Source: an uncultured Oscillospiraceae bacterium
GTDB taxonomy: Bacteria > Bacillota > Clostridia > Oscillospirales > Oscillospiraceae
Direction: 5' to 3'
DNA: 64,000 nucleotides
NCBI GenBank assembly: GCA_947626315.1
Contig: CANQRQ010000009.1
Location: 1 to 64,000 of the forward strand
In this document: in pieces, positions 31,218 through 41,967 of the stretch
How the letters are laid out: the number at the start of each line of letters is the position of its first letter
Position numbering within the stretch: position 1 is the stretch's first letter
The notes under the pieces: model-generated
Database searches by the model: none
What the model saw: the letters and a program-made list of their open reading frames with translations, nothing else
Told to the model about the DNA's origin: nothing
Program-made: the position numbers and the translations under genes

Positions 31218-32561
31218 ATGGCTGAAGATCTGGACAAAATAAACGAGATATTCCGCGCAAGCGATGGAAAGGCCGGCGAACAGAAGGACGCCGCCCAGGC
31301 GTCTCCGGCAGAAAAGCAGAAGCGCCGCTTCGGCAAAAGCGCCTCCGCCAAGGCGGAGGAGAATCCCCGGGGGGAGGAGCCGGACAGCACGGAGGAAGCT
31401 CCCGCCGGAGACGGGACTTCTGAGAGGGATTACCGCCCGATCCGCCAGAACCGTGGCTACCGCTCCGGCTGCATGGGCGGGCTGATGTACGCCGTCTTTC
31501 TGATCTGCGTCAGCGTAGTCCTGGCCTGCGTGGCCTGGATGGCCGCCAGCGACATGCTCTCCCTGAATAAGGAGAGCTTCACCGCCAATGTGGTTCTGCC
31601 GGCGGAGATCTTCAGCTCCAAAACGGTGGACACCTTTGACGAGGACGGCAACAAAACCGGCACGGAGCGGGTCACCACCGCGGACATTTCCTATGTGGCG
31701 GACCAGTTGAAAGAGGCGGGGCTGATCGAGTACAAGTGGCTGTTCGAGGCCTTCGGCCGTTTTAACCACGCGGACACAAAAATCAATCCCGGCGAATATG
31801 AGCTCAAATCCAGCTATGACTACCGGGCGCTGATCAACCACATGCGTTCCGGGTCCGATTCGGCCCTGACGGTTGACGTGACCTTCCCGGAGGGCTTCAG
31901 CCTGTATCAGATCTTCCAGCGCCTGGAGGAAAAGGGCGTCGCGGACTTTGACGCGCTGGAGGATTCCGCCGCCAACGACAAGTATAACTACAGCTTTATC
32001 GAGCGGGGCGAGACGGGGCAGGCCTCCGATCTGGAGGGCTTCCTGTTCCCGGACACCTATCAGTTCTATGTGGACATGGAGCCGTCCAGCGCCATCAACA
32101 AGTTCCTCACCACCTTCTACAACAAGCTGGACGCGGACCTGATCAACCAGGCCCAGAACCTGAACCTGTCGATCCGGCAGGTGGTGACCATCGCCTCCCT
32201 GATCGAGAAGGAGGCTGCCAACGACGGCGAGCGGGCCCTGATCGCCTCCGTTATCTACAACCGCATGAACGCAGGGATGCCTCTGGGCATTGACGCCTCT
32301 ATCCTCTACGTCCATCCGGAGCACGAGGGAGCGCCGACGGCGGAGATGCTGGCGGAGGACAGCCCGTACAACACCCGGCTATATACCGGCCTGCCGCCCA
32401 CGCCGATCTGCAACCCGGGCATGGCGTCCATCACTGCGGCGCTGAACCCGGAATCCAGCAACTATTATTATTACGCCCTGGACACCGCCACCGGCGAGCA
32501 CCGCTTCTTCACCAACGCCGGCGAGCATGAGGCCTTTGTCGCCACCCAGAATTATGGCTGA
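31218..32561 (+). CDS. mltG: Endolytic transglycosylase MltG
   Basis: 447 residues. A charged cytosolic N-terminus (about 85 residues) precedes one membrane helix (YAVFLICVSVVLACVAWMAA); the outside part is a YceG/MltG domain with VTIASLIEKEAAND (catalytic Glu in the conserved EKEA block), ASVIYNRMNAGMPLGIDASILY and YNTRLYTGLPPTPICNPG. It cuts nascent glycan strands and sets their length. ATG 31218 has AAGGAGGT upstream. It overlaps the U32 peptidase gene by 8 bases. Confidence 0.94.
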   Translation: MAEDLDKINEIFRASDGKAGEQKDAAQASPAEKQKRRFGKSASAKAEENPRGEEPDSTEEAPAGDGTSERDYRPIRQNRGYRSGCMGGLMYAVFLICVSVVLACVAWMAASDMLSLNKESFTANVVLPAEIFSSKTVDTFDEDGNKTGTERVTTADISYVADQLKEAGLIEYKWLFEAFGRFNHADTKINPGEYELKSSYDYRALINHMRSGSDSALTVDVTFPEGFSLYQIFQRLEEKGVADFDALEDSAANDKYNYSFIERGETGQASDLEGFLFPDTYQFYVDMEPSSAINKFLTTFYNKLDADLINQAQNLNLSIRQVVTIASLIEKEAANDGERALIASVIYNRMNAGMPLGIDASILYVHPEHEGAPTAEMLAEDSPYNTRLYTGLPPTPICNPGMASITAALNPESSNYYYYALDTATGEHRFFTNAGEHEAFVATQNYG

Positions 32562-33756
32562 GCGTTTTGAACTGCTCTCGCCGGCCGGAGATATGGAGCG
32601 CCTGCATATGGCGCTCCATTACGGCGCGGACGCAGTCTATCTGGCCGGGCGGCGCTTCGGTATGCGCTCCGCCGCCGCCAACTTCAGCGACGATGAGCTT
32701 CGGGAAGGGGTCGCTGCCGCCCACGAAAAGGGGGCAAAGGTCTACGTGACCTGCAACACCCTACCCCGGGAGGACGAACTGGCGCTTCTGCCGGACTATC
32801 TGTCCTTTCTGCGGGAGGCGGGCGCGGACGGGATCATCGCCGCGGACCTGGGCGTGCTGAACCTGGCCAAGCGCTGGGCCCCAGGGCTCAGCCTGCATGT
32901 GAGCACCCAGTTCGGCGTCACCAACAGCGCGGCCGCCTCGGCGCTCTATGAGCTGGGGGCGGATACGGTGGTGCTGGCCCGGGAGCTGCCCCTGGAGGAG
33001 ATCCGGAAGATCCGGGCCAATACGCCGCCGGAGCTCCGGCTGGAGGCCTTTGTTCACGGAGCCATGTGCGTGTCCTTCTCCGGGCGCTGCCTGCTGTCCA
33101 ACTACATGACCGGCCGGGACGCCAACCGGGGCCAGTGCGCCCAGCCCTGCCGTTGGAAATATCATCTGGTGGAGGAGCGGCGGCCCGGACAGTATTTTGA
33201 GATCAGCGAGGACGGGGGCACCCACATTCTGAACGCCCAGGACCTGTGCATGATCGAGCATATCCCGGCGCTGATGGAGGCCGGCATCAGCAGCTTTAAG
33301 ATCGAGGGCCGGATGAAATCCGCCTATTACACCGCCGCCGTCACCAACGCCTACCGGCAGGCGATCAACGCCGCCATGGAGGGGCGGCCGCTGGACAGGC
33401 TCTGGGTGGAGGAGACGGAGAAGGTGAGTCACCGGCCCTACTCCACCGGCTTTTACCTTGGTACGCCGGGGGAGCACTATCCGGGGGGCTATATTTCCCC
33501 CACCGATGTGGCCGCCGTGGTGGAGAGCTGCGACGAAGAGGGGAACGCGCTGCTCACCCAGCGGAACAAGTTCTGCGAGGGGGACGTGCTGGAGCTTCTG
33601 CTGCCCGGCCAGGCGCCGGTGGCCTTTTCCGTGCGCGAGATGTATAACGGGGAAGGGGAACGGATCAAGGACACCCGGCACGCCATGATGGAGATCCGCC
33701 TGCGGCTGCCGGTTTACGCCCCGCGGTACACGGTGCTGCGGAAAAACCGGGCTTGA
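32554..33756 (+). CDS. U32 family peptidase
   Basis: 400 residues. The U32 pattern is plain: LLSPAGDMERLHMALHYGADAVYLAG, LHVSTQFGVTN, FVHGAMCVSFSGRCLLSNYMTGRDANRGQCAQPCRW and FKIEGRMKSAYYTA. Relatives (YrrO/RlhA/TrhP type) act in RNA hydroxylation or as collagenase-like proteins; the YrrO/TrhP link to tRNA wobble modification is the most likely role. ATG 32554 lies within the end of mltG; the longer start at 32527 has no ribosome site. Confidence 0.92.
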   Translation: MAERFELLSPAGDMERLHMALHYGADAVYLAGRRFGMRSAAANFSDDELREGVAAAHEKGAKVYVTCNTLPREDELALLPDYLSFLREAGADGIIAADLGVLNLAKRWAPGLSLHVSTQFGVTNSAAASALYELGADTVVLARELPLEEIRKIRANTPPELRLEAFVHGAMCVSFSGRCLLSNYMTGRDANRGQCAQPCRWKYHLVEERRPGQYFEISEDGGTHILNAQDLCMIEHIPALMEAGISSFKIEGRMKSAYYTAAVTNAYRQAINAAMEGRPLDRLWVEETEKVSHRPYSTGFYLGTPGEHYPGGYISPTDVAAVVESCDEEGNALLTQRNKFCEGDVLELLLPGQAPVAFSVREMYNGEGERIKDTRHAMMEIRLRLPVYAPRYTVLRKNRA

Positions 33757-33780
33757 CAAAACCGGGGCGTATGGTAGAAT
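33753..33780 (+). promoter_or_regulatory. alaS promoter overlapping the U32 stop codon
   Basis: TTGACA (33753-33758) contains the TGA stop of the peptidase gene; 16 bp on, TAGAAT (33775-33780) carries an extended TG. Confidence 0.75.
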
Positions 33781-33781
33781 A

Positions 33782-34020
33782 ACCGATAGCTGCATATCAT
33801 GTTGGCAATGACGAAAAGAACCGGGACAGAGGCATTTCAGAGAGGGGCCGGGCGCTGCGAGACCCCATGCCGGAGCCCGGCGGCCGTTTCTGAGCCATCC
33901 CGGGAGACCGGGACGCAAGCCTGCGTTAAAGGCGCTTGAGAAGCCGCCCGCCGGGTGGCAAATCAGGGTGGTACCGCGAATTGACCTTCGCCCCTGTGCA
34001 GGGGCGGAGGACTATTTTTT
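33782..34020 (+). promoter_or_regulatory. T-box leader of alaS
   Basis: The T-box sequence AGGGTGGTACCGCG is at 33965-33978 and is followed by the terminator CGCCCCTG-TG-CAGGGGCG and a T run. CAGAGAGG at 33839-33846 is the conserved segment at the base of stem I. A GCA (Ala) triplet at 33832-33834 is a candidate specifier. Uncharged tRNA-Ala would favour the antiterminator and switch alaS on. Confidence 0.93.
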
Positions 34021-34031
34021 TGGAGGAAAAG

Positions 34032-36695
<2,664 letters not shown>

Positions 36696-36746
36696 TAATG
36701 ATGATCGCATAGCGAAAACAATATAAACAAAGAAGGAGAAACCTTT

Positions 36747-37091
36747 ATGAAAGACGACTGCCTGTTCTGCAAAATTATAGCCGGGGAAATTCCCTCCGCC
36801 AAGGTCTACGAGGATGAAGATGTGTTTGCCTTCCGGGATATCAATCCCCAGGCCCCGGTGCACATCCTGGTGGTGCCGAAGGAGCACATCTGCTGCGCCC
36901 GGGCCATCGACGGGAGCAACTCCCATGTGGTGGCCAAGTGCTTCGAGGCAATCGCGAAGATCGCCAAGGCCGAGGGGCTGGAAAACGGCTACCGGGTGAT
37001 CAACAACTGCGGGGAGGACGGCGGCCAGTCCGTTATGCACCTGCATTTTCACCTGGTGGGCGGCGTAAAGCTCTCTGAGAAGATTCTGTAA
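36747..37091 (+). CDS. HIT family (HinT-like) nucleotide hydrolase
   Basis: 114 residues. CLFCKIIAGEIPSAKVYEDE at the start and the histidine triad HLHFH near the end are the HIT signature; CxxC near the N-terminus marks the zinc-binding PKCI-type group. HinT proteins hydrolyse adenosine 5'-phosphoramidates and similar substrates. AAGGAGAAA precedes ATG 36747. It lies 51 bases after alaS, a common neighbour of aminoacyl-tRNA genes, with no terminator in between. Confidence 0.94.
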   Translation: MKDDCLFCKIIAGEIPSAKVYEDEDVFAFRDINPQAPVHILVVPKEHICCARAIDGSNSHVVAKCFEAIAKIAKAEGLENGYRVINNCGEDGGQSVMHLHFHLVGGVKLSEKIL

Positions 37092-37146
37092 CGGCGTGCT
37101 CCCGGAGCGGCCGCTCCGGGACTGCGGAACAAAAACAGGGTTGTAG

Positions 37147-39420
37147 GTGAAAGCGGTGCGAAAGCTGGCGACCGCATGCCTGGCGTTTTCCGCGGCGGTG
37201 TTTGCCTCGAACTATATCCTGCCTGTCACCTGGCTTCCGCCCGGCGCCGTCCTCTGCGCGGCGCTGGGCGTGGGCCTGGTTTTCATGCGCAGAAAGTGGC
37301 TGCGGGGCCTCATCATCTCGCTCCTGGCCTTCAGCGCCGGTCTGCTCTGCTTCTATGGCCACTATCAGCGGACCAGCCTTCCGGCCTCCCGGCTGGACGG
37401 CGTGACGGCGGAGGTCTCCGGCCGGTTGCTGGAGTATCCCCAGGTCTATGAGGACTACTGCCGGGCGCGCATTGCCCTTCAGACGGAGGGCATGCCTCGG
37501 CTTGACGCAGTGGTTTACGATTCCGGCGGCACATTGCAGGATGGCGTGCCAGGGCAAACGCTCTCCTTCACGGCCCGGATCACCCCGGCCGACCGGCGGT
37601 ACGGCGAGCCCTATGACTACTACAACGCCAAAGACATCTATCTGACCTTGAATACCCGCTCCGACGTGGTCTTTTCCGGCGAGGGCGGCGGGCTTTCCAC
37701 CCTGCCGGTACGGCTGGCCCGGCTGATCACGGATAAGATCCGGGAGATCTGCCCGGAGGACACGGCAGAGTTTACGGTTTCGTTGCTGCTGGGGGACAAG
37801 AGCAGGCTGTATGAACAGGAGGGGCTGTACCTGGCCCTGAGCCGGGCGGGGCTGATGCATGTAGTGGCAGTCTCCGGCATGCACATTGCCTTCCTGGTCA
37901 GTCTGCTGCAGCTGTTGCTGGGCCGGACAAGGCGGAGCTCTCTGTTTTGCATTGCCCTGGTTTGGCTCTTTGTGCTGACGGCGGGCGCGAGCCCTTCCGC
38001 GGTCCGGGCCGGGGTCATGCAGAGCTTGCTGCTTCTGGCGCCGGTGCTGGACCGGGAAAATGACGCCGTCACCTCCCTCTCCTTTGCCCTGGGCCTGCTG
38101 CTGCTTACTAATCCCTACGCCGCGGCAAGCGTCAGCCTGCAGCTTTCCTTTGCAGCTATGGCGGGCCTGTACGGCCTCTCCGGCCGGATCAGCGCCGCGC
38201 TGCTGGCGGCGCTGCCGGAGGGGAGAGCCAGGACTTTTTTGCGGCGGCCGGTCGAAATCGTGGGCAGCTCTCTGAGCGTGATGGCCTTTACTGTCCCGCT
38301 GACGGCGCTGCATTTCGGCACCGTGTCCGTTCTGGCCCCGCTGACCAACTGCCTCTGTCTCTGGCTTGTCTCTATTTGTTTTTGCGGCGGCATTCTGTCC
38401 TGCGCCCTCGCGGCTCTTTTTCCAGCGGCGGGGATCTGCGCGGCCTGGCTTCTGGCCTGGCCGGCCCGGGCCATCTTTTTGGCCTCCCGGCTGATCTCCG
38501 CCCTGCCCTTTGCCACCCTGTATATGCAGGATCACTTTGTCGCCTGGTGGCTGCTCTTGTGCTACGGCCTGGTCTGCGTCGCCGTATGCAGCCGTGCGGG
38601 CGTCCGTTTCAAGATCCTGCTGCCGGCGCTGCTCTCCGTCGCGGTTTTGGCCGTCAACCTGGAGGCTATGAAGCTCAGCTATGCCGCCGGGCGGGGCGTG
38701 ATCTCTGTGCTGGATGTGGGGCAGGGGCAGTGCATCAGCGTCTTTTCCGGGGACCGGACCTTGCTGATCGACTGCGGCGGCCTGAACACGGCGGACAACG
38801 CGGGAGAGACTGCCGGGGCCTATCTGACCAGCCGGGGGCGGCCCTGCGTGGACGTCCTGCTGCTGACTCATCTCCACGCCGACCACGCCAACGGCGTCAC
38901 CATGCTGATGGAGATGGCGGAAGTAAAGCAGCTGTACATACCGGCCAACTGCAGCGATGACGACGGGCTGCTCCCGAAGATCCTGGAGAGCGCTGAAAGG
39001 CACGGCACAGAGGTGCAGACCGTCAGCGAGGACGAGCTTCTGCGCCTGGACGGCATCACGGCGCAGCTGTACGCGCCCGGAGAGGCCGGGGAAGTCAACG
39101 AGCGCTGCGTCATGACCAAGGTCTCTCTGGGCGATTACGACATGCTTGTGACTGCCGACTCCTCCAAGACCGTGGAGCGGGCATTGATTGAAAGTCATCC
39201 CGTCAGGGACGTGGAGCTCCTGATCGCCGGGCATCATGGCTCCCGCAACGCCTGCTGCGGGGAGCTGCTGGGCAGTATCGGGGCGGACACGGCGGTTATC
39301 AGCGTGGGCTACAACAGCTTCGGCCACCCCACTTATGAGACGCTGGAGAGGCTGGCGGCTTACGGCTATCAGATTTACAGAACGGATCTGAACGGGACCG
39401 TGGAATTTCGGATAGGGTAA
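37147..39420 (+). CDS. comEC: ComEC/Rec2 DNA-uptake channel protein
   Basis: 757 residues. N-terminal DUF4131-like membrane/OB region (1-200), a Competence domain with many helices (about 205-480, LMHVVAVSGMHIAFLVSLLQLLLG) and a C-terminal metallo-beta-lactamase domain (about 515-757) with LLTHLHADHANG and AGHHGSRNA. ComEC carries single-stranded DNA across the membrane. No other com genes are seen; holA follows 5 bases later, a frequent neighbour in Firmicutes. GTG 37147 and GTG 37156 are both possible starts. Confidence 0.92.
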   Translation: MKAVRKLATACLAFSAAVFASNYILPVTWLPPGAVLCAALGVGLVFMRRKWLRGLIISLLAFSAGLLCFYGHYQRTSLPASRLDGVTAEVSGRLLEYPQVYEDYCRARIALQTEGMPRLDAVVYDSGGTLQDGVPGQTLSFTARITPADRRYGEPYDYYNAKDIYLTLNTRSDVVFSGEGGGLSTLPVRLARLITDKIREICPEDTAEFTVSLLLGDKSRLYEQEGLYLALSRAGLMHVVAVSGMHIAFLVSLLQLLLGRTRRSSLFCIALVWLFVLTAGASPSAVRAGVMQSLLLLAPVLDRENDAVTSLSFALGLLLLTNPYAAASVSLQLSFAAMAGLYGLSGRISAALLAALPEGRARTFLRRPVEIVGSSLSVMAFTVPLTALHFGTVSVLAPLTNCLCLWLVSICFCGGILSCALAALFPAAGICAAWLLAWPARAIFLASRLISALPFATLYMQDHFVAWWLLLCYGLVCVAVCSRAGVRFKILLPALLSVAVLAVNLEAMKLSYAAGRGVISVLDVGQGQCISVFSGDRTLLIDCGGLNTADNAGETAGAYLTSRGRPCVDVLLLTHLHADHANGVTMLMEMAEVKQLYIPANCSDDDGLLPKILESAERHGTEVQTVSEDELLRLDGITAQLYAPGEAGEVNERCVMTKVSLGDYDMLVTADSSKTVERALIESHPVRDVELLIAGHHGSRNACCGELLGSIGADTAVISVGYNSFGHPTYETLERLAAYGYQIYRTDLNGTVEFRIG

Positions 39421-39425
39421 ACGAA

Positions 39426-40481
39426 ATGGCAAAGAAAAAGGCAAAAACCGAAGAAAAGCTGAACTACGCCGCGGAGCTTCGCCGTCTGAAGGAGGAGGGG
39501 CCAAAGCCGCTGTACCTGCTCTGGGGGCCGGAGGACTATCTGCGGGAGCAGTATCTGCTCCAGCTGAAAAAGATCTGCCTCCCGGAGGGGGAGGACAGCT
39601 TCAGCTATAAGCGGCTTGACGGCCCGGAGCTGGACCCGGACGAGCTGCAGCTGGCGGTGGACGCCATGCCCTTTTTGACCGAGCGCAGCTTTGTGGAGCT
39701 GCGGGACGTGGAGCTGAACAGCCTGAAGGAGCCGGAGAAAATTCTGGACGTTCTGTCCGATATTCCCGATACCTGCACGGTGGCCTTTGTCCAGGGGCCG
39801 CAATATGAGCCGGACGGGCGGCTGCGGCTCACGAAAGGGCTCCGTGGCCTGGCGGTGGAGCTGAAATTTACCCAGCAGTCCCAGAGCCTGCTGGTCAACT
39901 GGATCAGCCGCCGCTTTGCCGACGCCGGAAAGAGCATCAGCATGGAGGCGGCGGAGCGGCTGATCTTCGTCAGCGGCGACTTGATGAACGGGCTGATCCC
40001 GGAGATCGAAAAGCTGGCCGCCTATGCCAAAGGCAGCAAAATAACGGTGGAGGACGTGGACGCGGTGGCGCACCACGTACCGGAGGCCGTGATCTTTGAG
40101 ATGACGGATTACATCGCGCAGAAGAAGCACAACAGCGCCCTGGCGGTCCTGGCCGAGCTCCTGGCGGATAAGGACAACGAGCCCATCGCCATGCTGGCCG
40201 CCCTGGGGAACCAGATGCGCAAGCTCTACGCGGCCCGGCTGGCCCTGGAGCAGGGCCTGGGACGGGACTTCGTGATGGAATCCTGTTCCGTGCGATACCC
40301 CAACATCGCCATCATGCTGCTCAACTCCGCCCGTGGCTTCACGCTGCCCCAGCTGAAACGGGCGGTGGAGCTCTGTGCGGAGACGGATTACAGGATCAAA
40401 AGCAGCGGTCAGAAGGACCGGGAGCTGCTGACGGAGGCCGTGCTGCGGATCGCGGCGGGGGAGACGGATGCACAGAGTTAA
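39426..40481 (+). CDS. holA: DNA polymerase III delta subunit
   Basis: 351 residues. It begins with a Lys-rich tail, then the delta fold with PLYLLWGPEDYLREQYLLQLKK, FLTERSFVELRDVE and the domain III clamp-loader helices. The degenerate P-loop fits delta, which opens the beta clamp rather than hydrolysing ATP. Its 3' end overlaps rnmV by 14 bases. Confidence 0.92.
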   Translation: MAKKKAKTEEKLNYAAELRRLKEEGPKPLYLLWGPEDYLREQYLLQLKKICLPEGEDSFSYKRLDGPELDPDELQLAVDAMPFLTERSFVELRDVELNSLKEPEKILDVLSDIPDTCTVAFVQGPQYEPDGRLRLTKGLRGLAVELKFTQQSQSLLVNWISRRFADAGKSISMEAAERLIFVSGDLMNGLIPEIEKLAAYAKGSKITVEDVDAVAHHVPEAVIFEMTDYIAQKKHNSALAVLAELLADKDNEPIAMLAALGNQMRKLYAARLALEQGLGRDFVMESCSVRYPNIAIMLLNSARGFTLPQLKRAVELCAETDYRIKSSGQKDRELLTEAVLRIAAGETDAQS

Positions 40482-41049
40482 AGAGGCCATTGTGGTGGAA
40501 GGTCGCTATGACAAAAACGCCCTGAGCCAGGTGGTGGACGCGCTGATCCTGGAGACCTCCGGCTTTGGCCTGTTCAAGGACCGGGAAAAGCAGAAGCTCC
40601 TCCGCCTGATCGCCCAGGCGAAGGGGCTTATCGTTCTGACCGATTCCGACGGGGCGGGCTTTGTGATCCGCCGTTTCATCAGCTCCTGCGTGGACCCGGC
40701 GCTGGTGAAGCACGCCTATATTCCGGATATCTACGGCCGGGAGCGCCGCAAAAGCGCTCCCTCCAAGGAGGGCAAGCTGGGCGTGGAGGGGATGCAGCCC
40801 CAGATCCTGCTGGAGGCGCTGATCAGGGCCGGCGCCACGCTGGATGACGCGGCGCCGGAGACTAGGCCGGCGCAGATCACCAAGGCGGATCTGTACGCCC
40901 GGGGCCTCAGCGGCCGGGAAAACAGCCGGGAGCTCCGGAGCAGGCTTTTAAAGCAGATGGAGTTGCCGGAGCGGCTGACGGCGGACGGTCTATTGGCGGT
41001 TTTGAACGCCGTTATGAGCCGGGAGGAGTTTTACGCTCTTCATTTTTGA
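40468..41049 (+). CDS. rnmV: Ribonuclease M5
   Basis: 193 residues. Toprim motifs: catalytic Glu in IVVEGRYDK and the DxD of VLTDSDGAG, followed by the YIPDIYGRERRKSAPSKEGKLGVEGM block typical of RNase M5. It matures 5S rRNA in Firmicutes. ATG 40468 lies within holA. The gene ends convergent with, and overlapping by 10 bases, a small minus-strand frame. Confidence 0.93.
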   Translation: MHRVKEAIVVEGRYDKNALSQVVDALILETSGFGLFKDREKQKLLRLIAQAKGLIVLTDSDGAGFVIRRFISSCVDPALVKHAYIPDIYGRERRKSAPSKEGKLGVEGMQPQILLEALIRAGATLDDAAPETRPAQITKADLYARGLSGRENSRELRSRLLKQMELPERLTADGLLAVLNAVMSREEFYALHF

Positions 41050-41297
41050 CACAGTTCCTCCATACAGACTGACAGCAGCACCGCCACCAGCAAAAGCGCC
41101 TGGCAGTTCTCCTCCAGGGCCATGGCGGTCATATACAGGTCATAGCCCCGGACCATGCTGCCGTCCCATTTCAGCAGCAGCATAAGCGCGCAGAACAGCA
41201 AAAAGCAGCACATTTGAAGCGCGCGGATGAATATGTACCAGGCTGCCGGACACATGGACAGCATCCGGCGCAGTATGGCTTTGAGTTTCACAGGCAT
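41040..41297 (-). CDS. Small two-helix membrane protein, unknown
   Basis: 85 residues. A basic N-terminus (KLKAILRRM) leads into a helix (about 22-43, FIRALQMCCFLLFCALMLLL); a second helix is at about 63-80 (CQALLLVAVLLSVCMEEL). It contains five cysteines in or near the helices. GGAACGAGGG precedes ATG 41297. No family recognised. It overlaps the 3' end of rnmV by 10 bases, so transcripts could be antisense to each other there. Confidence 0.55.
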   Translation of the reverse strand: MPVKLKAILRRMLSMCPAAWYIFIRALQMCCFLLFCALMLLLKWDGSMVRGYDLYMTAMALEENCQALLLVAVLLSVCMEELCQK

Positions 41298-41404
41298 CCC
41301 TCGTTCCTGCCTTTGATTTTAAATGAAAGCTCCCGCTCGTATCAAGGCAAAAAATTTTCCAGCACGGCGGGGGACGTTTGAAATGCTGCTATGAAAGCTT
41401 TTAA

Positions 41405-41720
41405 ACTGTAGACAAAGGTTCACTGCCTTCGCTGCGGAGCGGCGAATAGGGAATTTAAATCGTTTTTGAGGCAGCTTTGCCGCCTCAAAAACACTCTAAG
41501 GCGAGCTAAGCGAGCCCTCGCGCCGACCAAACGGGGCGAAGCCCCTGCGATCAGCGCGAGATCCTCAAATGCGAGCCCAACGAAGTGGGTCGCATTTGAA
41601 GCGTGTCGCCTTGTGCGACACGCTAGCCCTTCAGGGGCCCGGAAAACAAGGAATTTCCGGGCCCCTGAAGGGCAAATTGTGAATTTTAAATTAAAACTTC
41701 CGCGTAGTTGCAGACAAATG
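41405..41720. repeat. Palindrome cluster (five hairpins) with TGTAGACAAA ends
   Basis: It starts with ACTGTAGACAAAG (41405) and ends with TTGCAGACAAATG (41708-41720). Between them are hairpins at 41462-41492, 41517-41560, 41565-41599, 41600-41624 and 41626-41672 (the last a stem of about 20 bp). The fourth repeats the hairpin at 30828-30852; one arm of the third is found at 23521. Track ORFs here are spurious; no gene is seen in 41298-41809. Confidence 0.8.
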
Positions 41721-41778
41721 AAATCCCGCGTGATAAAATAAGCAAAACTTAGTTTCGGCGCTCTTTTGGATAGAGAAG

Positions 41779-41809
41779 CGCGCCGCCCCGGACAGATCCA
41801 GGGCGGCGC
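41779..41809 (-). terminator. Terminator-like hairpin after tRNA-Arg
   Basis: On the minus strand GCGCCGCCCTGG pairs with CCGGGGCGGCGC directly after the tRNA. The tail is only weakly T-rich. Confidence 0.5.
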
Positions 41810-41886
41810 TGGCACTCCCGGCGCGATTCGAACGCGCGACCTTCCGCTTAGGAGGCGGACGCTCTATCCTGCTGAGCTACGAGAGC
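41810..41886 (-). tRNA. tRNA-Arg (anticodon CCU)
   Basis: 77 bases on the minus strand, folding into a full cloverleaf: acceptor GCTCTCG/CGGGAGT, D arm GCTCAGC..AGAGC, anticodon arm TCCGC-CTCCTAA-GCGGA with anticodon CCT (reads AGG), T arm GCGCG-TTCGAAT-CGCGC, and an encoded CCA end. The plus-strand ORF 41766-41951 is its antisense. Confidence 0.97.
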
Positions 41887-41911
41887 AGATGAAGAGCCCG
41901 AAAGCTCTGTT

Positions 41912-41940
41912 ATTTTACCTTATAATTGATTCGGTGTCAA
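41912..41940 (-). promoter_or_regulatory. tRNA-Arg promoter
   Basis: Minus-strand TTGACA (41940-41935), 17 bp, TAAAAT (41917-41912). Confidence 0.8.
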
Positions 41941-41967
41941 TAAATTCTTGAAACAGAAGGGATCGCC

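Noticed and set aside
30824-31225. Plus-strand ORFs rich in Ala, Gln or Pro over 30824-31225
   Set aside because: Their low-complexity runs are the antisense of the Gly-Cys repeats of the small minus-strand gene at 30884-31024, and they lack a convincing ribosome site.
41405-41720. CRISPR array
   Set aside because: The repeats are unlike one another, spacing is irregular, there are no equal-length spacers, and no cas gene is in the window.
41766-41951. 61-aa plus-strand ORF
   Set aside because: It runs antisense through tRNA-Arg and its promoter.
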